NCBI RefSeq assembly: GCF_050003625.1
Contig: NC_134397.1
Location: forward strand, 227,230,537-227,294,536
Length of the DNA stretch: 64,000 nt
Direction: 5' to 3'
Source of the DNA: Haematobia irritans
Lineage: Eukaryota > Arthropoda > Insecta > Diptera > Muscidae
The notes below the pieces were generated by a model, which saw only the letters and a program-made list of their open reading frames with translations, was not told the DNA's origin and ran no database searches. Position numbers and translations under genes: made by a program. Position 1 is the first letter of the stretch. Every line of letters begins with the position of its first letter. This document shows, one piece after another, positions 9,971 through 21,202 of this stretch.

Positions 9971-10555
9971 AAAATGAACTAAGGAACTATGCACTAATAG
10001 AAAAAATTACGTTCCATAGTCGTGAACGGACGGTGACAAAATGGAACGGAAACGTTCACAAAAAATCTAATCGGAATGGTCACAATTTCGTCCACGAGCG
10101 TTCACGATTTCATGAACGGCATTCGTTTTTCTTTGGCCATGAAAAGTCTTAAAATAATCGTTAGACGTTATTATGGCAACTCCTCGGTGGTGCAATGTGC
10201 TAAGGCGACTGTTAACGCATATGGTGCAAAAAACACAGGTTCGAGTCACGCTAGCGGAAATCATTTTATTAATTTTGTTTATAAAGTCGTAACCATAACG
10301 TTTTCAGATCATGAACGCTGGTTGTTGTTTTGACAACGCATGGTGTCAAGTTATCGCTGTCAGATTGACACCGTCTGTTCTCAGTTTGACACCACATGTG
10401 TGTTGATTCACTTTCATGAACAAATGGTTTTGAAATGAGCACGCCGTGCATGATTTTTTCTATGAGTGTGAAAAGGAATAAGTTCCCTTTACGGAATGTA
10501 ACTAAAAGGAGCGATCAATTAAAGGAACTATAAATCCCAACTCTAACTTAGAGGA
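9971..10555. other. Anonymous block with GTTCA/TGAAC motifs
   Basis: Recurring GTGAACG, GTTCACG and TGAACG words are scattered here. AAGGAACTATG at the left and AAAGGAACTATA at the right may be short direct ends. Open frames at 9913-10333 are recurrent only because the block is duplicated at 13495-14072. No protein domain is visible. Confidence 0.35.
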
Positions 10556-10847
10556 GTATAATATTCAATGATACTTCAGCGTACAGTTCAAGAACCGAAG
10601 TTGTAGATATATTTTCACTCACAGATGATTCGTTCGACAGACCAATCCCTAAGATTTTGTCCCTGCAGTTTAATCTCAAAATTTTTGGTTTACTATTCAA
10701 ACATTGAAGACTGCAGATTAATCATTGCGGTTCAACCACTGACACTTTGTTCAGTAGTTGAAACAGTTTATTATTCGGCAGCTGAGTTTTCAGTCTCCAG
10801 TTAAATCACTGCGGCTTCGGTCTGCAGTTCATTTACTGGGACTTTAG

Positions 10848-10915
10848 GTTAGGTTTACTTGCAGTTTGATATTTCGGGCTCACTTAGACTATTCTATTCA
10901 TTGTGATCACTTTGG
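10848..10915 (-). mobile_element. SINE 3'-tail fragment
   Basis: TTAGGTTAGG, then a CGGGCTCACTTAGACTATTC block, matches the tail end of the SINEs at 16476 and 17451. The same fragment recurs in duplication copy 2 near 14366. Confidence 0.55.
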
Positions 10916-11639
10916 ACTTTGGTATTTTTATTCCATCTCTGGGTATCCCAGCAAACAAAATTGGAAGTTCGTCTAAAGGCACAACTTTAAAAGCAAAAAT
11001 GTCCTCCGAAAGATGTTCTTTATTTTACCTACACAGGAAGATCTTGTAATTCAATTTCAATTTTTGTAAGACCCTTCTTCATATTTTTAGTGAGTAATTT
11101 TAACTTTTTTTGTTAATGCATTAAAAATCATAAAAAATTATAAAAATTATTTTATTGGCAAAATATCACAAAATTTTGTAATTCACATCTAAAACATTGA
11201 ATTCAGATCACACCCTTAAAAAGTGATTCCAATTCAGTGCAACGGCTGTTGAAATGGTGGACATCCGTCCTATGACAAGCCCATGTTAAATCATTGCTCC
11301 TGCGCCAATTTTGCACCTCTTCCGTATATACACGCAAAAAAATATTTCTTTCCTCCCAAACGAAATTTTAGACAAACAAAGTTCGTTTCTCATTTGCTTT
11401 TCGCTGTAAGGAAGTGTATTTGGAAGAAAAGTATATACTTTTTGTGATAAACGTTTATTCTTTTCCAGGATGTAAAAACCATTTCATAAAGACTAACTCA
11501 AAAAAAAATTTTTCTGGCTAATTGCATTTTCCTTCACATCTTTCTCACTTCCACGAAGATTTTTAGTTCTTAGCACCTTTTTCTGTAATACAAACAATGT
11601 AGAAGAAATTATACGATTTTATAAATTTTTAAAATTTTT

Positions 11640-11715
11640 TTACCTTTCGCCTGGACGGAGAATCGAACCGCGGACCATGCACTTTGTAAGCCAACACACT
11701 AGCCACTGAGCTATG
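11640..11715 (-). other. tRNA-derived module (left, outward facing)
   Basis: On the minus strand TAGCTCAGTGGCTAG resembles the A box and GCGGTTCGATTCTCC the B box of a tRNA. The stem arms do not pair well enough for a working tRNA. It is a pol III-promoter-like relic. Confidence 0.6.
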
Positions 11716-11837
11716 TACCTGTTATGGTCATCAATAGATAAATATCCATATAAGTTATATTTATATAGCATAGCTTGCGGCGCCCACGAACCGAATAAAC
11801 AAAGTTTATTTAACAGAAACAAACATTTAGTTTGGCA

Positions 11838-11939
11838 CCGTGGAGCAGTGGTTGCTACGTCTGACTCTCATGCCAAGGGTCGTGGGTTCGATCCCTGCTT
11901 CGACCAAAGTTTTTTTTTTTTTTTTTTTTTTTTTTTACA
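11838..11939 (+). other. tRNA-derived module (right, outward facing) with T27 tract
   Basis: GTGGAGCAGTGGTTGC (A-box-like) and GTGGGTTCGATCCCTGC (B-box-like) are followed by 27 T, an excellent pol III terminator. Acceptor arms do not match, so it is not a functional tRNA. Confidence 0.6.
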
Positions 11940-12807
11940 TACATTCTACATATGTTCGGAAGATTCCGAAAAAAATGTTCAACATTACATTGTACTATAT
12001 TAAATTTTGAACTGTAAAATGTGTTTTATTAAAGACCAAAAGTCAGAAAAGAACAGTGTTTGATATAAACGAAATGGACTCTGTTGTTGTTTCAAAAATA
12101 ACTTTTTTATTGAAAAAATAAAAACTTTGTAACAAACGAATTTTTTTGGTGATAAAAGTTTAAAATTTTCGAAGCAATTCAAAAAACTCTAACAAAAGAA
12201 AAACGTTTTCGGTACACGTTTTCCAAACGTTTTTTTTTTCTTTGCGTGGAGATGTGCACGTGAGTAATATTTTACTCACGCTCACGCACACTCACGACGG
12301 AAAAATCTTACTCACGCACGATATTGTTTGGTAGGACTCACGCTCACGCACACTCACGAAAAGAAAATTTGTATTCACGCACGACTCACGCGTGAGTCAC
12401 AAAAATTTTCGTGAGTCACGACAATTTCGTGTCACGTACACACCTCTACTTCCGTATCCAAACAGAACATTTTCACTACTTTTTGTCGACGCTGTTTTTG
12501 CTGAAATGATTTACAGTTCGTTCAATAAGAGTTTGTTTGAAGTTCCGGAATGAAATTCAATCACTGGGGTTTCGATCAAATGTTCAATCTCTGTGATTTC
12601 CCCCTCCAGTTTATGCTTTCCTCTACTGTGGAAATGCTTAGATCGGTCTACAGTTGAAACAATAGGGCTTCGACCAACTGAATTCCTGTATTTTGGATAA
12701 ATAGGACTTTTGTCCGCAGTTAAAAAACTTTGGTTTAGCAGGCTGTTAAATCATTGAGTTTCAGTCTGCAGTTTCATCCGTGATGCTTTGGTTGGCAGAT
12801 CAATGAA

Positions 12808-13494
12808 CGGATCGGATGAATTTTGCCCCTCCAAGAGGCTCCGGAGGTCAAATCTGGGGATCGGTTTATATGGGAGCTATATATAATTATGGACCGATAT
12901 GGACCAGTTTTTGCATGGTTGTTAGAGACCATATACTAACATCAGGTACCAAATTTCAACCGGATCGGATGAATTTTGCCCCTCCAAGAGGCTCCGGAGG
13001 TCAAATCTGGGGATCGGTTTATATGGGGGCTATATATAATTATGGACCGATATGGACCAATTTTTGCATGGTTGTTAGAGACCGTATACTTAGACCACGT
13101 ACCAAATTTCAACCGGATCGGATGAATTTTGCTGCTCCGGAAGGCTCCGCAAGCCAAATTTGGGGATCGGTTTATATGGGGGCTATACGTAAACGTGGGC
13201 CGATATGGCCCATTTTCAATACCATCCGACCTACATCAATAACAACTACTTGTGCCAAGTTTCAAGTCGATAGCTTGTTTCGTTCGGAAGTTAGCGTGAT
13301 TTCCACAGACGGACGGACAGCCGGACAGACGGACAGACGGACAGACGGACGGACGGACGGACATGCTTAGATCGACTCAGAATTTCACCACGACCCAGAA
13401 TATATATACTTTATGGGGTCTTAGAGCAATATTTCGATGTGTTACAAACGGAATGACAAAGTTAATATACCCCCATCCTATGGTGGAGGGTATA
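12808..13494 (-). mobile_element. DINE-like element truncated by the duplication junction
   Basis: Only the 5' part (on the minus strand) is present, from the 153-bp units to the TATACCCTCCACC start. The truncated edge coincides with the duplication breakpoint. Confidence 0.8.
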
Positions 13495-14847
13495 AAAATG
13501 AACTAAGGAACTATGCACTAATAGAAAAAATTACGTTCCATAGTCGTGAACGGACGGTGACAAAATGGAACGGAAACGTTCACAAAAAATCTAATCGGAA
13601 TGGTCACAATTTCGTCCACGAGCGTTCACGATTTCATGAACGGCATTCGTTTTTCTTTGGCCATGAAAAGTCTTAAAATAATCGTTAGACGTTATTATGG
13701 CAACTCCTCGGTGGTGCAATGTGCTAAGGCGACTGTTAACGCATATGGTGCAAAAAACACAGGTTCGAGTCACGCTAGCGGAAATCATTTTATTAATTTT
13801 GTTTATAAAGTCGTAACCATAACGTTTTCAGATCATGAACGCTGGTTGTTGTTTTGACAACGCATGGTGTCAAGTTATCGCTGTCAGATTGACACCGTCT
13901 GTTCTCAGTTTGACACCACATGTGTGTTGATTCACTTTCATGAACAAATGGTTTTGAAATGAGCACGCCGTGCATGATTTTTTCTATGAGTGTGAAAAGG
14001 AATAAGTTCCCTTTACGGAATGTAACTAAAAGGAGCGATCAATTAAAGGAACTATAAATCCCAACTCTAACTTAGAGGAGTATAATATTCAATGATACTT
14101 CAGCGTACAGTTCAAGAACCGAAGTTGTAGATATATTTTCACTCACAGATGATTCGTTCGACAGACCAATCCCTAAGATTTTGTCCCTGCAGTTTAATCT
14201 CAAAATTTTTGGTTTACTATTCAAACATTGAAGACTGCAGATTAATCATTGCGGTTCAACCACTGACACTTTGTTCAGTAGTTGAAACAGTTTATTATTC
14301 GGCAGCTGAGTTTTCAGTCTCCAGTTAAATCACTGCGGCTTCGGTCTGCAGTTCATTTACTGGGACTTTAGGTTAGGTTTACTTGCAGTTTGATATTTCG
14401 GGCTCACTTAGACTATTCTATTCATTGTGATCACTTTGGTATTTTTATTCCATCTCTGGGTATCCCAGCAAACAAAATTGGAAGTTCGTCTAAAGGCACA
14501 ACTTTAAAAGCAAAAATGTCCTCCGAAAGATGTTCTTTATTTTACCTACACAGGAAGATCTTGTAATTCAATTTCAATTTTTGTAAGACCCTTCTTCATA
14601 TTTTTAGTGAGTAATTTTAACTTTTTTTGTTAATGCATTAAAAATCATAAAAAATTATAAAAATTATTTTATTGGCAAAATATCACAAAATTTTGTAATT
14701 CACATCTAAAACATTGAATTCAGATCACACCCTTAAAAAGTGATTCCAATTCAGTGCAACGGCTGTTGAAATGGTGGACATCCGTCCTATGACAAGCCCA
14801 TGTTAAATCATTGCTCCTGCGCCAATTTTGCACCTCTTCCGTATATA

Positions 14848-15765
14848 CACGCAAAAAAATATTTCTTTCCTCCCAAACGAAATTTTAGACAAACAAAGTT
14901 CGTTTCTCATTTGCTTTTCGCTGTAAGGAAGTGTATTTGGAAGAAAAGTATATACTTTTTGTGATAAACGTTTATTCTTTTCCAGGATGTAAAAACCATT
15001 TCATAAAGACTAACTCAAAAAAAAATTTTTCTGGCTAATTGCATTTTCCTTCACATCTTTCTCACTTCCACGAAGATTTTTAGTTCTTAGCACCTTTTTC
15101 TGTAATACAAACAATGTAGAAGAAATTATACGATTTTATAAATTTTTAAAATTTTTTTACCTTTCGCCTGGACGGAGAATCGAACCGCGGACCATGCACT
15201 TTGTAAGCCAACACACTAGCCACTGAGCTATGTACCTGTTATGGTCATCAATAGATAAATATCCATATAAGTTATATTTATATAGCATAGCTTGCGGCGC
15301 CCACGAACCGAATAAACAAAGTTTATTTAACAGAAACAAACATTTAGTTTGGCACCGTGGAGCAGTGGTTGCTACGTCTGACTCTCATGCCAAGGGTCGT
15401 GGGTTCGATCCCTGCTTCGACCAAAGTTTTTTTTTTTTTTTTTTTTTTTTTTTACATACTTTCTACATATGTTCGGAAGATTCCGAAAAAAATGTTCAAC
15501 ATTACATTGTACTATATTAAATTTTGAACTGTAAAATGTGTTTTATTAAAGACCAAAAGTCAGAAAAGAACAGTGTTTGATATAAACGAAATGGACTCTG
15601 TTGTTGTTTCAAAAATAACTTTTTTATTGAAAAAATAAAAACTTTGTAACAAACGAATTTTTTTGGTGATAAAAGTTTAAAATTTTCGAAGCAATTCAAA
15701 AAACTCTAACAAAAGAAAAACGTTTTCGGTACACGTTTTCCAAACGTTTTTTTTTTCTTTGCGTG
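14848..15765. mobile_element. CACGCAAA-ended element with two tRNA-like modules, copy 2
   Basis: Duplicate of 11331-12248. The divergent tRNA-like modules lie at 15157-15232 (minus) and 15355-15456 (plus, ending in T27). The hAT-like MITE follows at 15766-15965. Confidence 0.75.
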
Positions 15766-16475
15766 GAGATGTGCACGTGAGTAATATTTTACTCACGCTC
15801 ACGCACACTCACGACGGAAAAATCTTACTCACGCACGATATTGTTTGGTAGGACTCACGCTCACGCACACTCACGAAAAGAAAATTTGTATTCACGCACG
15901 ACTCACGCGTGAGTCACAAAAATTTTCGTGAGTCACGACAATTTCGTGTCACGTACACACCTCTACTTCCGTATCCAAACAGAACATTTTCACTACTTTT
16001 TGTCGACGCTGTTTTTGCTGAAATGATTTACAGTTCGTTCAATAAGAGTTTGTTTGAAGTTCCGGAATGAAATTCAATCACTGGGGTTTCGATCAAATGT
16101 TCAATCTCTGTGATTTCCCCCTCCAGTTTATGCTTTCCTCTACTGTGGAAATGCTTAGATCGGTCTACAGTTGAAACAATAGGGCTTCGACCAACTGAAT
16201 TCCTGTATTTTGGATAAATAGGACTTTTGTCCGCAGTTAAAAAACTTTGGTTTAGCAGGCTGTTAAATCATTGAGTTTCAGTCTGCAGTTTCATCCGTGA
16301 TGCTTTGGTTGGCAGATCAATGAAGGAGACTTTAGTCTGCATTTCAATCACTGAGTTTTTGGTTCGCAGTTCAATCACCGATTTTTATTCTAAGATATCG
16401 TCCCTCTCGTTGAAGTTCCGGACTGCAGTTTAAACACTTATACCCCAGCATACAGCTCAACCATTGAAGACTTAG

Positions 16476-16825
16476 TTAGGTTAGGTTAGGTTATATGGCA
16501 GCCCGATGTATCAGGCTCACTTAGACTATTCAGTCCATTGTGATACCACAGTGGTGAACTTCTCTCTTATCACTGAGTGCTGCCCGATTCCATGTTAAGC
16601 TCAATGACAAGGGACCTCCTTTTTATAGCCGAGTCCGAACGGCGTTCCACATTCCAGTGCAACCACTTAGAGAAGCTTTGAAACCCTCAGAAATGTCACC
16701 AGCATTACTGAGGTGGGATAATCCACCGCTGAAAAACGGTTTGGTGTTCGGTCGTAGCAGGAATCGAACCCACGACCTTGTGTATGCAAGGCGGGCATGC
16801 TAACCATTGCACCACGGTGGCTCCC
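16476..16825 (-). mobile_element. tRNA-derived SINE with 13-15-bp target duplication
   Basis: Read on the minus strand it begins GGGAGCCACCGTGGTGCAAT (A-box-like) and has GTGGGTTCGATTCCTGC (B box). A 240-base body follows, and it ends in CCTAACCTAACCTAA. CCATTGAAGACTTAG occurs directly before (16461-16475) and after (16824-16838) it, the target duplication of LINE-assisted retrotransposition. Confidence 0.85.
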
Positions 16826-17450
16826 ATTGAAGACTTAGTCTGCAGCACAATCAAACACTGTGATTTTGTCGGCAGTCACTGAGATTCAGTCTGCAGTGCA
16901 ATGGAAGAGACTTCGCTCTGCTGTCTACACTTCAGTAATTGTGGTTTCGGTCTGAAGTAGAATCAATGAGTTTCCAGCATCCAGTTCATTCACTGAAACT
17001 TTGGTCTGCAGTTCAAATGCTGAAATTTCAGTCCGTAATCCAAACACTGAAGCTTCATAATGAAATTCAACACTGAAAGAAATTTCTTGAGTAGTAATTT
17101 CATGACTTCTATCCGAAGCCAATGTCATAGCAGAGTCTATACCAGATACTTACATTGAACTCGAGACAAATTTCATACCCGACATTATCGTCGATTGCGA
17201 AACTACTACCGTTTGAGAAGCTTAAGCTAAACAAACAAGTACTCTTCCTGAGGACGTCTTCTGAATACTAATATTGCAACCTAACCACTGAGGTTCCACC
17301 ATCCATTTCTTTCATAAAGCTTTGACCTGCATTTAAAATACCGAAGTTTTAACCTGTAGTCCAAACTCTGATACTTCGTCATAAATTTGAGCAGTGGAAA
17401 AATTATAAATGCGATTTGTGGAGTGGGAATTTGATGGCCTTTACCTGCAT

Positions 17451-17788
17451 ATAGGTTAGGTGGCAGCCCGATGTATCAGGCTCACTTATACTATTCAGCA
17501 TATTGTGATACCACATTGGTGAAATTCTCTCTTATCATTGAGTGCTGCCCGATTCCATTTTAAGCTCAATGACAAGGAACATCCTTTTTATAGCCGAGCC
17601 CGAACAGCGTTCCACATTGCAGTGAAACCACTTAGAGAAGCTTTGAAACCCTCAGAAATGTCACCAGCATTACTAAGGTGGGATAATCCACCGCAGAAAA
17701 ACTTTTCGGTGTTCGGTCGAAACTGGAATAGAACCCACGGCCTTGTGTATGCAAGGCGGGCATGGTAACCATTGCACTACGGTGGCTC
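17451..17788 (-). mobile_element. tRNA-derived SINE, second copy
   Basis: Same family and orientation as 16476-16825, but with only about one tail unit and a few substitutions in the tRNA-like head. CCTGCAT occurs at both edges and is probably the core of the target duplication. Confidence 0.8.
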
Positions 17789-19649
17789 CCTGCATCTTAT
17801 ATCACCTGCATCTAATATCACAGCAGAATCTGTACCAGAAATTCACATTTAACTCGAGACAATTTTTTTACTTACGAAACTACTTCTTGAGAAGCATAAG
17901 TTATAACAAACCAAGTGGTATTCCTCAGCCACTCCATGGGGTCAACTCCCGATCTGCCTTGAATCAAGCAATTCTCTAAATCTTTGTCACTGACATATTC
18001 ACCAATTTTTAGTTCTTGACTATCTAGAAAATCGAAATTCTCATCAAGTCTTTATCATTTGGAAAATAATCAATTTTCCGTGTTCCGACGATGTAAACAT
18101 CGATGTATTGATAATTCTTTCTGCAACTGATATGCAAAAGCTCTTGTTTATATTTTTCATAGATTACCATAGCTGGATATCATGCACCTTCAATCCCATC
18201 GTTTTCTCAATTTTTCCTATTCAATCATAATTTTTGTTATTTTTGGACACGCGACCACAAATAAAACCATTTGTGGATGTTACCACTCTTCAGACTTGAC
18301 ATTGAGATTTCCTTTTTCCATATTTGAAAGCAATTTTCGAACTAATAATTTACTAGGTTTATTAATAACATGCAAAAATTGTGCTAAATTTACAAAACAA
18401 AAAATATCATTACACACGTTGTGGGTGCCGATTTAACACGAAATGCTTTTCACGTAATCTTTAAGTGCCAATTTTTTGCAATAATTTTTTATTTCGTCTT
18501 CTTTTTGGTTTTGTCAATAGTAAAGTAGATAATAATGCAGGACAGGTTTGACACGATGCGCTAAACAGAAACATCAGCGTAAATCACACGTCGCCAAATT
18601 GCATTGAGTCTGATTGAAAATTCCAGATTATATAAACATAAATTAAAAGCATGGCTTATTTCGTGCCATGGATGATGGCAGACAGACAGATCGTGAAGTG
18701 AGTTAAAGTGGTATCATTTTGAAATATTGTTACCAAATATAAATAAAATAAAAATATTAAAAGAAAACAACGAGGTAAACAAACGCTACAAGAGTAATAC
18801 TTGCAATTCAAGAGGATTATTTTGTGGATTTTAAAATCTAAGTGTTGGCTTTTTGCTTCCACAATAATTTTTGTTGAACAATTTCCTTTCCATTTCTTCA
18901 AGTAAAGTGAAAGTATGTGTTAAGAAGGAAATCATATTGCGAATTAAATCAGCCATTTTATAAAACGCCCTCTTCGTTGGGAGTTAGAGGTTGCATTGTT
19001 ATATTCGTTGGGAGAATACGATTTTCGCCCACTTCAGGAAATTTTAATGGTGATTCAATGGGTGCCTGTACTGTCTGCATTTACTATCAAAAACAATGGG
19101 ACTGTAGTGTCCAAAATATGTAACAAACAAAATTCCAATAAGAATAAATTATCAAAAATAATTTTAATAATGTATTTGAAATTTGTTACAGATATAAAAT
19201 TTCGAAAATCTTTGCATGATATTTTTGTAAACAATAGAATCCACTGTTAGATTCTATTGGTTACAGGCCACCAAGGTAATTTTTAGTTTAGTTAGAAAAT
19301 TATTTGTTATAAAGTCCATGCGCATATACACAAATTTTATCGAAACACCATGTCTTTTTGGTACGAAAATTATTTCGTATTGAAAATATAACTGATATAA
19401 AAAAATTAGATTTTTTTCCATTCTTTTTCAACGACTACACTAGAATGCATTTCTATTAATTGTTGGTCATAAGTGAAATATAAGAACAGGAATCGGAAGA
19501 GGAGGACGTAGAGATATAAGAGACTACATGTATATAACCAGATATATGAATTATTCATTCGTTCAAAGAAACACATTAAAAAACATTTTAGATCCTGCTA
19601 ATCAATTACCGAACTAATAGTATGAACAACGGAATAAGAAACGAAACTA
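17789..19649. other. No recognisable gene
   Basis: AT-rich anonymous sequence. An open frame at 18182-18436 starts with a hydrophobic stretch that might pass for a signal peptide. It has no domain, no splice support and no recognisable family, so I do not call it. Confidence 0.4.
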
Positions 19650-19726
19650 ACAGGTTGGCTGATAATTCCCCTGTCTAACAAAGAAAAACACATTTTTTTC
19701 AAAATTCGTTTTTATTATTGAACATA

Positions 19727-19976
19727 CACGCAGAGAAGGAATATGATCACCTCAAACATGTTTCAAGAGCAAAATTTTATTTTTGTATGGTGACCATGTA
19801 ACATGTTTGTCACTAAAATGTTATTTTCTCGTCAAATATAACCTGCTTGCCGAAATCAGATACATGATTTCCGAGGAAATAACATGATTGCGAAAACCAT
19901 TTTACACGGTCACCACCCAAAAATAACATTTTGCTCTTAAAACATATTTGAGGTGATCATATTCCTTCTCTGGGTG
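19727..19976. mobile_element. 250-bp palindromic MITE (CACGCAGAG family), copy 1
   Basis: CACGCAGAGAAGGAATATGA at the left returns inverted as ATATTCCTTCTCTGGGTG at the right, with homology continuing about 60 bases inwards. TA flanks both sides. The empty site AACATAGTTCCC is present in the sibling mariner near 56380, which proves the boundaries. Confidence 0.92.
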
Positions 19977-20290
19977 TAGTTCCCTTCAAGAGCTATACAA
20001 TGCTTATAACGATCTTCCAATTTGTTGATACCATTTTGGTAGTACTCCTTCTGCAATGAAGAGGTGATCGCCTCAGTTTCGGCGATCACCTCTTCATTGA
20101 AGCCAAATTTTTTCCCTGCGAGCATCGTTTTGAGGTCTGAGAACAAGAAAAAGTCGCTGGGGCCAGATCTGGAGAATACGGTGGGTGGGGAAGCAATTCG
20201 AAGCCCAATTCATGAATTTGTGCCATTGTTCTTAATGACTTGTGGCACGGTGCGTTGTCTTGGTGGAACAACACTTTTTTCTTCTTCATA

Positions 20291-21202
20291 CACGCAAAAA
20301 AATAATTCTTTCCTCCCAAACGAAATTTTAGACAAACAAAGTTCGTTTCTCATTTGCTTTTCGCAGTAAGGAAGTGTATTTGGAAGAAAAGTATATCCTT
20401 TTTGTGATAAACGTTTATTCTTTTCCAGGATGTAAAAACAATTTCATAAAGACTAACTCAAAAAAAACATTGTTTTCATGCTAATTGCATTTTCACTCAC
20501 ATCTTTTTCACATGCACTAGGTTTTTTAGTTCTTAACACCTTTTCCTGTAATACCAACAATGTAGAAGAAATTATACGATTTTATAAATTTTTAAATTTT
20601 TTTTAACCTTTCGCCTGGACGGAGAATCGAACCGCGGACCATGCACTTTGTAAGCCAACACACTAACCACTGAGCTATGTAGCTGTTATGGTCATCAATA
20701 GATAATTATCCATATAAGTTATATTTATATAGCATAGCTTGCGGCGCCCACGAACCGAATAAACAAAGTTTATTTAACAGAAACAAACATTTAGTTTGGC
20801 ACCGTGGAGCCGTACGTCCGACTTGCATGCCACGGGTCGTGGGTTCGATCCCTGCTTCGACCAAAGTTTTTTTTTTGGTTTTTTTTTTTACATATATTGT
20901 AGATATGTTCGGAAGATTCCGAAAAAATGTTCAACAATACATTGTACTATATTAAATTTTGAACTGTAAAATGTGTCTTATTAAAGACCTAAAGTCAGAA
21001 AAGAACAGCGTTTGATATAAACGAAATGGACTGTGTTGTTGTTTCAAAAATAACTTTTTTTATTGAACAAATAAAAATTTTGTAACAAACGAATTTTTTT
21101 GGTGATAAAAGTTTAAAATTTTCGAAGCACTTCAAAAAACTCTAACAAAAGAAAAACGTTTTCGGTACACGTTTTCCAAACGTTTTTTTTTTTCTTTGCG
21201 TG
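20291..21202. mobile_element. CACGCAAA-ended element with two tRNA-like modules, copy 3
   Basis: 912 bases inside the mariner, with TA at 20289-20290 and 21203-21204. Removing the insert restores a continuous mariner reading CTTCATATGGGG. The two divergent tRNA-like modules lie near 20615-20685 (minus) and 20800-20870 (plus). Both are mutated relative to copy 1. Confidence 0.88.

Larger units (their letters stand above)
11331..12248. mobile_element. CACGCAAA-ended element with two divergent tRNA-like modules, copy 1
   Basis: Ends CACGCAAAAAAATATTTC and TTTTTTTTTCTTTGCGTG are inverted repeats of about 8-14 bases. The centre holds two tRNA-like pol III heads pointing outward. No protein is encoded. 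The element occurs in fuller form at 14848-15765 and 20291-21202, and partly at about 30500-31300 and 45115-45725. At 20291 it is flanked by TA on both sides. Confidence 0.75.
11319..12456. mobile_element. hAT-like MITE carrying another insertion in its end
   Basis: The 8-bp sequence CTTCCGTA lies at 11319-11326 and again at 12449-12456. The right terminus CACACCTCTA (12439-12448) and the left GAGATGTGCACGTGA (from 12249) form inverted ends. The body is a cluster of CTCACG/CGTGAG words. An 8-bp duplication with a TAGAGRTGTGC-like end fits the hAT superfamily. The CACGCAAA element (11331-12248) has inserted at its very left tip. Confidence 0.65.
10948..12503. mobile_element. CCAGCAAA-ended element with two nested insertions
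   Basis: It starts CCCAGCAAACAAAATTGGAA and ends GACGCTGTTTTTGCTG, short inverted ends. Unique internal text such as CAACGGCTGTTGAAATGG and CCTATGACAAGCCCATG also occurs in the element at 61163-63675. The block 11327-12456 is nested insertion sequence. Confidence 0.6.
9290..12805. repeat. 3.5-kb direct tandem duplication, copy 1
   Basis: Sequence from ACGGATCGGATGAATTTTGC to GGCAGATCAATGAA recurs with an offset of 3,516-3,524 bases. It contains the 5' part of a DINE-like element and the block at 9971-10555. It also holds satellite sequence, a CCAGCAAA-ended element and two elements nested in that. Confidence 0.92.
12806..16323. repeat. 3.5-kb direct tandem duplication, copy 2
   Basis: It repeats 9290-12805. 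Visible differences are an 8-base gain in the GGAC/AGAC tract near 13335, a 7-base loss near 14440 and a base change (ACATACATTC versus ACATACTTTC, 15460 region). The junction at 12804-12808 shows only AA as shared sequence. Confidence 0.92.
10560..17440. repeat. Degenerate 27-30-bp satellite, interrupted by transposons
   Basis: A loose repeat resembling 'CAGTTCAATCACTGAGRCTT' plus 'TCGGTCTG' recurs many times at 10560-10845, 12500-12806, 14080-14360, 16020-16460 and 16840-17400. Examples are TCGGTCTGCAGTTCATTTACTG and TTTGGTCTGCAGTTCAAATG-type units. Units vary in length and sequence. SINEs and DNA elements interrupt it. Confidence 0.65.

Noticed and set aside
10067..10451. Overlapping frames repeated at 13591-13975
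   Set aside because: They recur only because of the 3.5-kb duplication. Both strands are open, and no domain is seen.
11640..11912. Two possible tRNA genes
   Set aside because: A- and B-box-like sequences are present, but the acceptor and D/T arms do not pair properly. They recur inside a mobile element.
12300..12420. Short direct CTCACG repeats suggesting a CRISPR-like array
   Set aside because: Units are 6-16 bases with irregular spacing and inverted copies, in a eukaryotic hAT-like MITE. There are no spacers and no cas genes.
18182..18436. Small secreted protein
   Set aside because: Hydrophobic N-terminus only. No cysteine pattern, no splice signals, no TATA box at the right place and no recognised family.
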